Notes: generated by a model not told the origin, from the sequence alone. Counted from the first letter of the stretch, positions 19,417 through 29,581 are shown. The stretch is DNA of 64,000 bases from Lewinellaceae bacterium (GCA_020636215.1 JACJYG010000005.1:1-64000), one strand, 5' to 3'. A program made the numbers and translations.

Positions 19417-19546
19417 GGCCTAAGATCGAAGGAGCGGATGTTTGAAGGTGCTCTTTAGCCTCAACCCCCCAAACACCCAAAATACCTACCATTCAGTACA
19501 TCGCAACCACTATTTTCTTCATACTTTAGGGCGTAAATCCCGACTT

Positions 19547-20206
19547 ATGAAAAATGCCTGTTGCCTTAGCTTATTGGCCCTTCTTTTAGCATCCTGTGGC
19601 CCATCACAGCCGCCATCTGAAAAGGAAGCAGTTCCTGAGCTGCTGGCCTATTTCGCACCAGCCGCGCCGCTGCCGGACACCCTGTACATCTCGTCGGAGG
19701 AGGATACTACGGCGGCAGCGAAACTGATCCCTGATTCGCTGCTGCTGGCGGCCTTGGATTCGGCCCTGATCGAGCAGCTTACCTTCGATGGGAGCCTCGA
19801 AGAGACGGAATGCCACGCCCTCCTCCGCTTCCCCCTGGACGAAGCGCATGAAGCCTGCCTGATGGAAATCCGGCAATACTGGTTCCTCTACAAGCCCCTC
19901 TTGATCTACGATCGCGCCAACCGGCGGTTTACGGGTGCGGAACTACTGGCCTACCTCTATGGCGGCGAAAGCGGACAAATCGCCGCCGAAAGCTGGCTGC
20001 TGGACCTCAATGGCGACGGCAAAAAAGAGCTGCTCACCCGCCATCAGGAGCACTGGCTGGAATGGGCCGAAAACCAGGAGGACGTCACCGACCACTTCAG
20101 GGACAGCGTCTCCGCCCGTGTTTGGAATGGCGCTGCTTTCCAGGATTACCCGCTCCCCGATACCGCCGCCTACATCCGGGCTTTTCCGATGGGCCGGCTG
20201 AGGTGA
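19547..20206 (+). CDS. Putative lipoprotein, 219 aa, unknown function
   Basis: The start at 19,547 (MKNACCLSLLALLLASCGPS) gives a signal peptide with lipobox LASC; upstream codons in the same frame are not signal-like. The mature part is acidic and contains LLDLNGDGKKELLTRHQEHW, a single FG-GAP/EF-hand-like calcium-binding motif (about residues 145-165). No catalytic domain is recognised. It is likely an outer-membrane or periplasmic lipoprotein. An 8-bp tandem array begins directly after the stop codon. Confidence 0.7.
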   Translation: MKNACCLSLLALLLASCGPSQPPSEKEAVPELLAYFAPAAPLPDTLYISSEEDTTAAAKLIPDSLLLAALDSALIEQLTFDGSLEETECHALLRFPLDEAHEACLMEIRQYWFLYKPLLIYDRANRRFTGAELLAYLYGGESGQIAAESWLLDLNGDGKKELLTRHQEHWLEWAENQEDVTDHFRDSVSARVWNGAAFQDYPLPDTAAYIRAFPMGRLR

Positions 20207-20210
20207 AATG

Positions 20211-20320
20211 TGGAGGTGCGGGAATGTGGGAATGCGAGAATGTGGGAATGCGGGAATGCAAGAATGCGGGAATGCGAGAATGCGGGAATGCGAGAATTTT
20301 GGGCATTCAGGCATTCTCGC
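20211..20320. repeat. GAATGCGG/GAATGCGA tandem array (8-bp period)
   Basis: About twelve imperfect 8-bp copies (GGGAATGT, GGGAATGC, GAGAATGC) run from the stop of the lipoprotein gene, ending in an inverted GCATTCTCGCATT. The same 8-mer family occurs on the opposite strand at 29,690-29,790. Confidence 0.8.
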
Positions 20321-20322
20321 AT

Positions 20323-21753
20323 TTACCCATTCAACTCCCCAATCTTCCCCCGGAGCCATCCCTTATTGGCGAAAGGTTTGGCGCTATCCAGTTCCCTGGC
20401 CAGTTGTTCGAGTTGGAGCGGTTGGGCGCCGCGGAGGCGGAAATTGAAAAGTCGGCTTACCAGTTTCAAAAAGTTGGTGTTCGATTGCTTTTGGTAATCC
20501 GACAACTGGCGGTTGCGTCGGATGTATTTACGGGAGGCCTCGATCAGCGAAAAGAAGGCCTCCGTTTCATCGAGCTCGTAATAACTTTTGAGTTGGATGA
20601 GCTTGGCCGCCATGTGGTAAAAAGCGTCGGAGAACTCTACGTCCTGCAGGCTTTGCAAGGCGCGGGCGAAATGCCCCTGCTCGAAGTAAAGCGTTGCGAG
20701 GTTGTAGGCGTACACATTATCGCGTACCTCCGGGTCTAGTTGTTCGCGGTAAGTGCGGATGAACTGCTCCGTCCACTCAAACTCCCGAAGCCGGATGCCG
20801 GCGGTGACGATGTTGATATAAGACCACTGGGTGAGATAGCCCTGGCGGAGCAGTATCCGGCGATCCAGCATTTCCTTGTACTGGGCCAGTATCTCGGCAT
20901 AGTACTGCGTTTGCCCCGAGTTGATCTTTTTGACGCAGAAATTCTGGGCGTAGTCGTAAAGGTCGTAGAGTTCCTCCCGGGGTAGGGGAGGCTGGCTTTG
21001 AAGCAGGCTGCGCAGGGCCCGGTAGTGTTCTTCCGCTTCGGTTTCCAGCATTTGCAGGGCGGTGAAATAGGCCTGAAGCGCCGGCTGTTGTTGCAGCACC
21101 GGGGGCGCCTGGCGGTAGGCTTCCTGGATCGTTTCAATGAAATGGCACTGGTAAGCGGCGCTGATGGCCTGGTTGCGGCTGGCCATATCGCAGGCGATGC
21201 GGAGTTTGCTGCACCAGTAGTAGCGGTCGAGTGCGTCACTCATGTCCTGTAGGTAAGGATTGAAACTACGCGTTTCCCGGATGAGGGCGAAGCGGTCCTG
21301 CTGTTCGGCCAGCCGGTGTTCCTGGAGAAAGTAGGCCACGCTGCGGCTCTCTTCCTGTTCCAGTAGTTGGTGGTTGCGGCGGATGGCTTGTGGCAGGTGC
21401 CGCCCCAGGCGGCGGGCGATCAGTTCCTCGATGAGAAAAGTACGCCGGGAAAGCGGCTCATTTTGTAGCCGGTGCTGGGCCAGATACTCGTACAACAACT
21501 GTCCGGCGTCCGAGATAATGTTGTTGAGTTTATACTCATCATAGGCTTTCCCTTTTCCGAAAACCACTGCAAATACAACTCCTTTGTCCAGGCCCGGCGT
21601 ATCAAAATCAGGGGCAGCTTTCAGAATATGGCCGACCAGCCGGCGCACCTTTTGGTTCTTGTTGAAAAAAGGCGAACAGGCCAATTCTCCGTATCGGGTG
21701 CGCTCCCGCGTGGATAATTGACGCAATGCATCGATGAGTTTGGTTTCTTTCAT
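20323..21753 (-). CDS. Helical repeat hypothetical protein, 476 aa
   Basis: I recognise no named domain. The sequence is rich in Leu, Gln, Arg and Tyr and almost entirely predicted helical. Its pattern (for example LATLYFEQGHFARALQSLQD near the C-terminal third) resembles TPR-like helical pairs. No signal peptide is present, so it is probably cytosolic. The start at 21,753 (MKETKLIDALRQLSTRERTR) is preferred over an upstream ATG with a non-protein-like 12-residue lead. It is transcribed divergently from the cohesin gene, with a 164-bp shared upstream region. Confidence 0.7.
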   Translation of the reverse strand: MKETKLIDALRQLSTRERTRYGELACSPFFNKNQKVRRLVGHILKAAPDFDTPGLDKGVVFAVVFGKGKAYDEYKLNNIISDAGQLLYEYLAQHRLQNEPLSRRTFLIEELIARRLGRHLPQAIRRNHQLLEQEESRSVAYFLQEHRLAEQQDRFALIRETRSFNPYLQDMSDALDRYYWCSKLRIACDMASRNQAISAAYQCHFIETIQEAYRQAPPVLQQQPALQAYFTALQMLETEAEEHYRALRSLLQSQPPLPREELYDLYDYAQNFCVKKINSGQTQYYAEILAQYKEMLDRRILLRQGYLTQWSYINIVTAGIRLREFEWTEQFIRTYREQLDPEVRDNVYAYNLATLYFEQGHFARALQSLQDVEFSDAFYHMAAKLIQLKSYYELDETEAFFSLIEASRKYIRRNRQLSDYQKQSNTNFLKLVSRLFNFRLRGAQPLQLEQLARELDSAKPFANKGWLRGKIGELNG

Positions 21754-21852
21754 AGATAAAAAATCTATAACAAAACTAATTAAAGGCATTAAAATAAAGG
21801 AATATTGTCAATATAGAGGCTATAAAAAATCTATAACTCTGTAATAATGTAC

Positions 21853-21883
21853 TTTCCCGAAGCGAGGCATGGAGTTACATTTG
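21853..21883 (+). promoter_or_regulatory. Candidate Bacteroidota promoter of the cohesin gene
   Basis: A TANNTTTG-type -7 box (TACATTTG, 21,876-21,883) is preceded after 19 nt by TTTC (21,853-21,856), one base away from the -33 consensus TTTG. It lies 34 nt before the start codon. A divergent TAGTTTTG box for the minus-strand gene is at 21,771-21,778 but lacks a clear -33 partner. Confidence 0.4.
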
Positions 21884-21917
21884 TATTGTTCAAATTATAA
21901 TTCCATTAACAGGTACA

Positions 21918-24900
21918 ATGCATCACCACATGAAGAACCTATTTTTTACCTTATTCGCATTTTTCAGCCCACTCTGGCTGGCCGCTCAGTCCTCTGATTG
22001 TTTCTCTCTGTATATGGGGGCTACCAACGCCCAGCCCGGCGATACGGTTTGCCTGGAAGTAACGGCCGATGGGCTGGCCGGCCTTCTGAGTATGCAGTTA
22101 TCGATGCGCTGGGATCCATCCGGCCTTCGTTTTGACCGGATTGACGATATCCAGATCCCCGGCTTGTCTTCGGATCTTTTCAACATCAGCCCGGCGGCCG
22201 TCGACAATGGCTTTCTGACGATGTCGTGGTTCGACTTTGCCCTCGTTGGTATTACTCTGCCTGATGGCAGCCCTTTGTTCTCGGTTTGTTTTGAGGTGTT
22301 GAACGATGCCGATTTGCAAGAGGAAGTGCGCTTTGCCGGAAGCCCCACGCCCATCGAGTTCGTCCGGGTTCCGTCAGAAGTGCTTTCTACCTTCAGCCTG
22401 ATTCATGGCGGGGTGTATTCAGGCGGCGGAACTGCGCCGGCCATTACCGGCGCCTGTGCGCTGGCCGGTGATTGCCAGGCTGGGCAGTCCATTGATATTA
22501 CAGTCAGTGGCGGGCAGCCAACCTACAGCTACGCCTGGATGAAAGGGGCGCAACTGATTGCAAGCACGGAAGGCCTCTCCGGCAACATTGGGGGTTCTTA
22601 TGAATTGACCGTTACGGATGAAGGAGGCGCTACGGCTTCTGGCCTGTTTGTCCTGACGCCCGATGGCTTGCCTTATGTGCTGGGCGCCAATGTGGTGGAC
22701 GCCACCTGCTCCCTGGCCTCCGACGGGGCTATATCCCTTCAGTTGTCAGGGCCCACTTCCGGTTTAACATTCGATTGGAACAACGGAGCGACGGGCTATT
22801 TTATCAGCGGCCTGAGCCCCGGGCCCTATACGGTTACGATTTCCAATGCTTCTAATGGCTGTTCTATTTCCGAATCTTTTACGGTTGGTATGGCAGGATC
22901 ATTCCAGAGTTCCTATTCTTTTGAATGCACCGGCGACAATAACAATTATACTGCGGATATTACCTGCACGATACCCAATGGCAGCGCCCCTCCCTACACT
23001 TTTGCCTGGAGCACCGGGCAGGTGGACAACAGCCCAACGGCCAGCACTCTTAGCGGTGCGCAGAGCCCCGGGGCATTCAACGTCACCATTACCGACGCCA
23101 ATGGCTGTCAGCAGGTGGCTGATTCTTTCTACCTCGATTGCGGGGCCACCGTTGATTTTATCTCTTCTTATGCCTATGACTGTACCCTCTATCCGGATGG
23201 GTCCACCCTGGGCGCCCTGTCGCTTGGCATCTGGTCAGGCGGTACGCCGCCTTATCATTTTGAGTGGAGCACCGGGCTGGTGGAGGTCGATACCTTTGTG
23301 AGCGTCGCCCAGGGCCTGGCGGATGGCCTGTACACCGTCACGGTTACGGATGCCAATGGCCTGGTGTACTACCCGGAACCCCTCGTACTGGACTGTGGCG
23401 GCAGCGTTTCGGATTTCCTGGTCGGGTTCAGCTATGAATGCGAAATATTTACGGATACGGCTATCGCTACGGTTTCCGCTGTTGTATGGTCCGGAGGAAC
23501 ACCACCTTATACTTTTGAATGGAGCACAGGGGAGGTGAATGTCGATACCCTGCTTTCCCAGATCGTTGTCCCGGGGCAAGGCATTTACAGCCTGACCATT
23601 ACGGATTCGGAAGGTACGCAATATGTTCCCGATCCGGTCGAGGTGGATTGCTATGCCAACCCTGGGCCCCCAAGCCTTTCGATAGGAGAGGGGAGCGCCC
23701 CTGCCGGCGGCGCCATCTGCATCCCGGTAACAGCCGAAAACTTTAGTAATCTGGATTCCCTGCAGTTGGCCATAAGCTGGGACCCTGCCGGTTTACAGTT
23801 TGTTTCGGTGCAGCCGGGCCTGATCGCACAAGGTTTTAATTATTCCTTTACCGGTAACGGTAACCTACTGTTGGATTGGAACAGCGGCGGGCAGTCGTTG
23901 GCTATCAATGACGCGTCCGTCCTGTTTTCTCTTTGTTTTAACCTGCTGGGCAACCCTGGGCAGTCCGTTCCGCTGTTCTTCAACGATAGCCAGGCGCCAC
24001 TGAAGGCATACTCGGACAGTGGGCAGGAAATTACCGGGATACAGATTCAGAATGGCGCGGTGCTGATCGAAGACGCCACCGGCGATGGCCTGCAACTTAG
24101 CGTTGGCAGTGCAGTAGTGGAAACAGGGGATGCGGTATGCGTACCCATTACCGTGCAGCAGTTCGTAGATATGATCGGTGCGCAATTTTCCGTACGTTGG
24201 AATGCCGACAGCCTCCATTTTGATTCCCTTTCCCTGGGCGCTCTTCCCAATCTTGGCCCGGTCAATTTTAACCTGACTACCACCGATGACGGCTACCTCT
24301 CCTTCCAGTGGCTGGACGCTACCCTGGCTGGTGTCACGCTGCCGGATGGTGCGGCACTATTCTCCCTCTGCTTTACAGCGGGCGATCAGGCCGGGAGCAG
24401 CCCCGTGTCAGTTTCTTCCGTACCTACTTTGATCGAATTTACTAATTTAGGACTGGAGGTGGCGCCGGTGAGCCTAATCAACGGGCTGGTCACCATTCTG
24501 CAACCTGATGTCTGGCCCGGCGATACGGATGCTGACGAGGACGTAGACCATTACGACCTGCTCAACATTGGCCTGGCTTATGGTGCGGTTGGCCCGGCGC
24601 GGCCGGATGCGACTACCATTTGGGAAGCACAGGTTGCGCCAGGCTGGCAATTGAGCACCCCCGCTTCCGGGATCGATTACAAACACATCGACACCGATGG
24701 CAACGGGCTGGTCGATGCGGCCGACACCCTGGCCATTGTCCAGAACTGGGGCCTGACGGCCAACTTTGCTAACCCCGGGCCTCCACCGACGCGCGCTCCC
24801 AACACGCTGCTTTATGTTCGGCCGGACACGGTCGCCCTTGGCCAGGATGCCGTTTTTGACATTATGCTCGGCGAGGCGGGCCATCCTGCTGAGGAAGTCT

Positions 24901-25508
24901 ATGGCCTGGCCTTCACCATCGTTTATGACACCGCCGCGGTGGAGCCAGGTACGACTTTCGCTTCCTTCGGTAATTCCTGGATGGGCCAGCTCTACACCAA
25001 CCTTCTGGGCCTCAACCGCGACCGCTACGAAGACGGCCGCATCGATGTGGCCCTGACCCGGATCGATGGAGAGAATATCTCGGGCTACGGCCCCATCGCC
25101 CAACTGCACATCACTATCCAGGATGTGATTTTCATGCGCAGTGCGGATTATGAAATGTTCTTCCAGATTGAAAACGTGCGCCTGATCAATAAGATGGAGG
25201 ATTTCCTTCCTGTTCAATCGCCCCAAACGATTGCGTTGGTGGAAGATGCTGTCAGTTCTACTGCAAAGCTCGAAGTAGCCGACGGGGTAGAGGTATTTCC
25301 GGTACCGGCGCGGGAGGTAGTCTATCTCCGCAGCCCGGAATCCCCCATTCAGGCAGCCGAATTGCTAAGCCTGGATGGCCGGAGCCTGGCTCGCTTCCAG
25401 CAACCGAAGGAGATACCGCTGGCCGGCCTGCCCGATGGCGCCTACCTGTTGCGTGTCTGGACGGAACGTGGGCTGAGTATCCACCGGGTGGTGGTTGCGG
25501 GGTGGTAG
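21918..25508 (+). CDS. Multi-cohesin T9SS surface protein with internal dockerin-like module, 1196 aa
   Basis: The signal peptide is MKNLFFTLFAFFSPLWLAAQ; Met5 at 21,930 may be the true start. Residues about 18-165 form a cohesin-like module (GDTVCLEVTADGLAGLLSMQ, LSMRWDPSGLRF, GSPLFSVCFEV). Residues about 170-570 are SprB/Ig-like repeats with CTFAWSTG-type cores. Two more cohesin-like modules cover about 580-860 (GGAICIPVTAENFSNLDSLQ; GDAVCVPITVQQFVDMIGAQ). A type I dockerin-like pair follows at 865-945 (DTDADEDVDHYDLLNI and DTDGNGLVDAADTLAIVQNW), then a fourth, weaker cohesin-like module and a sorting domain (VFPVPAREVVYLR, GAYLLRV). Cohesins bind dockerins, so it may scaffold partners on the cell surface. 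The next gene ends in a dockerin-like module. Confidence 0.8.
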   Translation: MHHHMKNLFFTLFAFFSPLWLAAQSSDCFSLYMGATNAQPGDTVCLEVTADGLAGLLSMQLSMRWDPSGLRFDRIDDIQIPGLSSDLFNISPAAVDNGFLTMSWFDFALVGITLPDGSPLFSVCFEVLNDADLQEEVRFAGSPTPIEFVRVPSEVLSTFSLIHGGVYSGGGTAPAITGACALAGDCQAGQSIDITVSGGQPTYSYAWMKGAQLIASTEGLSGNIGGSYELTVTDEGGATASGLFVLTPDGLPYVLGANVVDATCSLASDGAISLQLSGPTSGLTFDWNNGATGYFISGLSPGPYTVTISNASNGCSISESFTVGMAGSFQSSYSFECTGDNNNYTADITCTIPNGSAPPYTFAWSTGQVDNSPTASTLSGAQSPGAFNVTITDANGCQQVADSFYLDCGATVDFISSYAYDCTLYPDGSTLGALSLGIWSGGTPPYHFEWSTGLVEVDTFVSVAQGLADGLYTVTVTDANGLVYYPEPLVLDCGGSVSDFLVGFSYECEIFTDTAIATVSAVVWSGGTPPYTFEWSTGEVNVDTLLSQIVVPGQGIYSLTITDSEGTQYVPDPVEVDCYANPGPPSLSIGEGSAPAGGAICIPVTAENFSNLDSLQLAISWDPAGLQFVSVQPGLIAQGFNYSFTGNGNLLLDWNSGGQSLAINDASVLFSLCFNLLGNPGQSVPLFFNDSQAPLKAYSDSGQEITGIQIQNGAVLIEDATGDGLQLSVGSAVVETGDAVCVPITVQQFVDMIGAQFSVRWNADSLHFDSLSLGALPNLGPVNFNLTTTDDGYLSFQWLDATLAGVTLPDGAALFSLCFTAGDQAGSSPVSVSSVPTLIEFTNLGLEVAPVSLINGLVTILQPDVWPGDTDADEDVDHYDLLNIGLAYGAVGPARPDATTIWEAQVAPGWQLSTPASGIDYKHIDTDGNGLVDAADTLAIVQNWGLTANFANPGPPPTRAPNTLLYVRPDTVALGQDAVFDIMLGEAGHPAEEVYGLAFTIVYDTAAVEPGTTFASFGNSWMGQLYTNLLGLNRDRYEDGRIDVALTRIDGENISGYGPIAQLHITIQDVIFMRSADYEMFFQIENVRLINKMEDFLPVQSPQTIALVEDAVSSTAKLEVADGVEVFPVPAREVVYLRSPESPIQAAELLSLDGRSLARFQQPKEIPLAGLPDGAYLLRVWTERGLSIHRVVVAGW

Positions 25509-25509
25509 G

Positions 25510-25553
25510 TTTAGAAAGGTTTAGAGGGTTTAGAAGGGTTTAGAGGGTTTAGT
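25510..25553. repeat. GTTTAGAGG-type short tandem array
   Basis: There are about five imperfect copies of GTTTAGA(A/G)GG between the cohesin gene stop and the dockerin gene, with a period of 9-10 bp. It is related in sequence to the TTTAGAAG array at 16,880. Confidence 0.6.
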
Positions 25554-25603
25554 GTTATCTGGAGGGCCCAATCAATTGTTTATCAATCCAAAATCACAAC
25601 ACC

Positions 25604-26200
25604 ATGAAAAAGATATTCATTCTTCTTTCTTTCATATTGTCCGGGTTTGGCCTCATGGCTCAGTCCGCTTCCATCTCCGGCAGGATCACAAAGGTTGACG
25701 ATCAGCCCATGCCAGGTGTTACCGTACAGGCGCTGGATGACAGCGGGGCAATTGTAGCGGCTGTCCAAACCAACGGGGCGGGAGAATTTGTCCTGAGCGG
25801 CCTGCCCATCGGCGCTACCTACACCATTCAACCGCTGTTGGACGTCTGGCCCCTCAATGGGGTCAGTACCTTTGATATGATCCTTGGGGCCCGGCATATT
25901 CTGGGCCTTGAACCCCTGGATAACCCCTATTACATTCTGGCCGGTGATGTGAACAATTCCCAGAACCTTACGACCTATGACCTGGTCATTATGCGGCAGG
26001 TAATCCTGCAGCTGGCTGATGCCTTCTCCGACAGCCCGTCCTGGCGCTTTTACCGCAATGACATGGGATTTCTCGATCCTTCCAATCCCTGGATGGGCTA
26101 CATGGGTGGCGTCAACTTTGTTCAGTTAAATGACGACCTGGCCGGTTTTGATTTCATCGGAGTGAAAATGGGCGATCTCAATGGGGATGCGCAGCCGTAG
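25604..26200 (+). CDS. Small secreted protein: carboxypeptidase-regulatory-like domain plus dockerin-like module, 198 aa
   Basis: After a signal peptide (MKKIFILLSFILSGFGLMAQ), residues about 22-85 form a CarboxypepD_reg-like beta-sandwich (ISGRITKVDDQPMPGVTVQA, GAGEFVLSGLPIGATYTI). The rest is a type I dockerin-like region with two calcium-loop helices: DVNNSQNLTTYDLVIMRQVI (about 123-142) and DFIGVKMGDLNGDAQP at the very end. There is no T9SS sorting domain, so export is probably by Sec to the periplasm, or the protein is held by a partner. It lies 95 bp downstream of the cohesin gene on the same strand, so co-expression and physical interaction are plausible but unproven. Confidence 0.75.
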   Translation: MKKIFILLSFILSGFGLMAQSASISGRITKVDDQPMPGVTVQALDDSGAIVAAVQTNGAGEFVLSGLPIGATYTIQPLLDVWPLNGVSTFDMILGARHILGLEPLDNPYYILAGDVNNSQNLTTYDLVIMRQVILQLADAFSDSPSWRFYRNDMGFLDPSNPWMGYMGGVNFVQLNDDLAGFDFIGVKMGDLNGDAQP

Positions 26201-26202
26201 GT

Positions 26203-26260
26203 TGGTAGGTCAGTAGGTCTGGAGGTCAGAAGGTCAGTAGGTCTGGAGGTCGGTAGGCCT
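26203..26260. repeat. AGGTCNGT tandem array (8-bp period)
   Basis: There are seven imperfect copies of GGTCAGTA/GGTCTGGA right after the dockerin gene. It is the same word family as the large array at 31,015-31,465. Confidence 0.75.
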
Positions 26261-26270
26261 GATTCCATTA

Positions 26271-26428
26271 GGGAGTGTTCAAATAACTGTGTCAAATCCT
26301 CCGCCATGATCAGGGACGCCCTGATTTTACTGGGGCTTCAGGGAACTCGAACTTTACCCGGCCCTCAAGGACGGACTCGATAATTTACCCGGCCTCTAGG
26401 GACGGGACACGAACTCCTGAATACTCCC
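26271..26428. mobile_element. MITE-like element with 8-bp target duplication
   Basis: This 158-bp non-coding element has imperfect inverted ends: GGGAGTGTTCAAATAACTGT at the left and the complement of GGGAGTATTCAGGAGTTCGT at the right. It is flanked by a perfect direct repeat TTCCATTA at 26,263-26,270 and 26,429-26,436. The end sequence and the 8-bp duplication fit IS256-family elements, so an IS256-type transposase acting in trans is inferred. Inside, two direct TTTACCCGGCC blocks are visible. Confidence 0.7.
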
Positions 26429-26470
26429 TTCCATTAACTGCACCAGCCTCTGAGATGTTGGCTTCACTTT

Positions 26471-26511
26471 ACGAGAAAGCACCGTTACAGGTTAGAGCGG
26501 TGCTTTCTCGT
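26471..26511. terminator. Perfect 14-bp stem-loop, possible terminator
   Basis: ACGAGAAAGCACCG (26,471-26,484) pairs perfectly with CGGTGCTTTCTCGT (26,498-26,511) across a 13-nt loop. It sits between the convergent dockerin and metK genes, which fits a terminator, but there is no T-tract beside it. It could equally be another interspersed palindrome. Confidence 0.45.
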
Positions 26512-26601
26512 ATCAAAAAGTCGACTTCTGGGGGGCGCTTGGAGAAGGCGGAAGAATGCCACCCAAAAGCCAGTTGCCGTTTATCAGGAAAGAACTGGCC
26601 T

Positions 26602-27855
<1,254 letters not shown>

Positions 27856-27917
27856 AATTCCTTATTGCTTGTGGTTAATCAAAGGGAGAGGCGAAAAGGC
27901 CTCTGGGAAAAACGCTG

Positions 27918-27925
27918 CAAAAATA
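27918..27925 (-). promoter_or_regulatory. Candidate -7 box upstream of metK
   Basis: TATTTTTG on the minus strand matches the Bacteroidota TANNTTTG -7 element, 62 nt before the metK start. I see no well-spaced TTTG -33 element, so this is weak. Confidence 0.3.
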
Positions 27926-27939
27926 GAAATTGTTTGGGA

Positions 27940-28560
27940 CTATTTCACTTCGCAACTCAGTAAGTGCTTCACCGTTGTTTTGGTATGTAAATAACCTTCC
28001 AGCTTGTCACCGATCTGAACCGGCCCCACCCCTGCCGGGGTGCCGGTATAAATGAGGTCGCCCATCTGCAATTTGAAAAACCGGGATACGTAGACGATAA
28101 TGTCTTCAAAAGAAAAGATCATGTCCTTGGTGTTGCCGTGTTGTACGGCCTGTCCGTTTTTTCGCAGCTCGAACTCGATGGCCTGCCGGTTGACCGTATC
28201 TATGGGCACGAAAGGGCTGAGCACAGCCGAGCCGTCGAAGGCCTTGGCGATTTCCCAGGGTTGCCCTTTTTCTTTGCACTCCTGCTGCAGGTCGCGGGCA
28301 GTGAAATCGATGCCTAGTGCGATTTCCCGGTAGTAATCAGCGGCAAAGGCCGGCTGCACATGCCGCCCGTTTTTGGCCACTTTCAATACTACTTCCAGTT
28401 CGTAGTGCAGGTCCTGGGTGAACTCCGGGTAATACAATGGTTTTCTGTTGACCAGCAGGGCGGAGGCTGGCTTCAGGAATACCACCGGTTTGGTGGGCAG
28501 GGGGTTGTTGAGTTCTTTGGCGTGTTCGGCGTAGTTGCGGCCGATGCAGATGATCTTCAT
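27940..28560 (-). CDS. Fumarylacetoacetate hydrolase family protein (acylpyruvase-like), 206 aa
   Basis: It is a compact FAH-fold enzyme of the YcgM/acylpyruvase size class, hydrolysing or decarboxylating acylpyruvate-type substrates. It shows the N-terminal MKIICIGRNYAEHAKELNNP, the metal-binding HYELEVVLKV (about residue 52) and GIDFTARDLQQECKEKGQPW (about 83). DLIYTGTPAGVGPVQIGD lies near residue 170. The exact substrate cannot be told from sequence. It starts 7 nt after the trpS stop codon and is almost certainly cotranscribed with it. Confidence 0.92.
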   Translation of the reverse strand: MKIICIGRNYAEHAKELNNPLPTKPVVFLKPASALLVNRKPLYYPEFTQDLHYELEVVLKVAKNGRHVQPAFAADYYREIALGIDFTARDLQQECKEKGQPWEIAKAFDGSAVLSPFVPIDTVNRQAIEFELRKNGQAVQHGNTKDMIFSFEDIIVYVSRFFKLQMGDLIYTGTPAGVGPVQIGDKLEGYLHTKTTVKHLLSCEVK

Positions 28561-28567
28561 GGGCGCT

Positions 28568-29581
28568 CTAGATTCTCACATTCATCAGCCCCGTCAGTTC
28601 CTTCACCTCGCGGACCGTCTCCTGCGCCCGTTTGCGGATCTCGGCTGAAGAAGCGCGGATCTGATTTTTGACGTCCTTCTTGTTGGCCAGCAGTTCGGTT
28701 TTGCGGGCCCGGAAGGCCGTGCTCAGTTCCACCAGGGCGTCGGCCACGGCTTCCTTGAGGTCTACATATTTGAGGTTGCCGGCCTGGTAGGTATCCATCA
28801 GGCTGGCGTGGGCTTCCGTTTTGCCGGCGGCTTTCAGCAGCAGGAAGAGGTTCTCCACCCCGGGGCTCATCTGGCCGGCAGGGGTGTCGCCGGTATCCGT
28901 TACGGCCGAGCGGACCTGTTTGCGGAGGCGGTTTTCTTCCTCAAAGACGTTGATATAGTGCTTGGGCCCCAGGCTTTTGCTCATCTTGCGTTCCGGGTCA
29001 GCTGTGGAGCGGACTTTGAGCACTTCGGTGTAGAGCGGCTCGGGAAGCACAAAGTATTCTTTGCCCACCTGGTTGTTGAAGCGCTGGGCGATATTGCGGG
29101 TCAGTTCCAGGTGCTGCTCCTGGTCCTTGCCAATGGGCACGTAATCAGCCCGGTAGATAAGGATGTCGGCCGCCTGCAGCACCGGATAGTCGAACAGGCC
29201 GGCGGAAATGAAGCCTTCGCCGCTTTCTTCCTGGCTCTGAGCGCTTTTATCCTTAAACTGCGTCATCCGGGTCAGCAGGCCATAGGAAGTGAAACAATTG
29301 AATATCCAGCACAATTCTGCATGCTCCGGAACGAGCGATTGTATGAAAAGGTACTCCGGCCGGACGCCTACCGCCAGCAGGTTGAACACCAGGTCCCAGC
29401 TACTTTCGGCCAGCTTTTTCGGATTGTAGGGCATCGTCATGGCGTGGTAATCCACTACGCAGTACACGCAGTCGTATTTTTCCTGCAGATCCACCCAGTT
29501 CTTCACCGCGCCGAAATAATTCCCGTAATGCATGTGCCCCGTCGGCTGAATACCCGAGAGCACCTTTTTTCTTGGCTCCAT
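28568..29581 (-). CDS. trpS: Tryptophan--tRNA ligase TrpS, 337 aa
   Basis: It is a class I aminoacyl-tRNA synthetase that charges tRNA-Trp. The HIGH-type motif is PTGHMHYGNYFGAV (about residues 13-26) and the KMSKS motif is RKMSKSLGPKH (about 199). LTRMTQFKDKS and QAADILIYRADYVPIGKDQE are tryptophan-site family signatures. The length is typical for a bacterial TrpS. It is the first gene of an apparent trpS-FAA hydrolase unit. The upstream region carries an 8-bp tandem array. Confidence 0.96.
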   Translation of the reverse strand: MEPRKKVLSGIQPTGHMHYGNYFGAVKNWVDLQEKYDCVYCVVDYHAMTMPYNPKKLAESSWDLVFNLLAVGVRPEYLFIQSLVPEHAELCWIFNCFTSYGLLTRMTQFKDKSAQSQEESGEGFISAGLFDYPVLQAADILIYRADYVPIGKDQEQHLELTRNIAQRFNNQVGKEYFVLPEPLYTEVLKVRSTADPERKMSKSLGPKHYINVFEEENRLRKQVRSAVTDTGDTPAGQMSPGVENLFLLLKAAGKTEAHASLMDTYQAGNLKYVDLKEAVADALVELSTAFRARKTELLANKKDVKNQIRASSAEIRKRAQETVREVKELTGLMNVRI

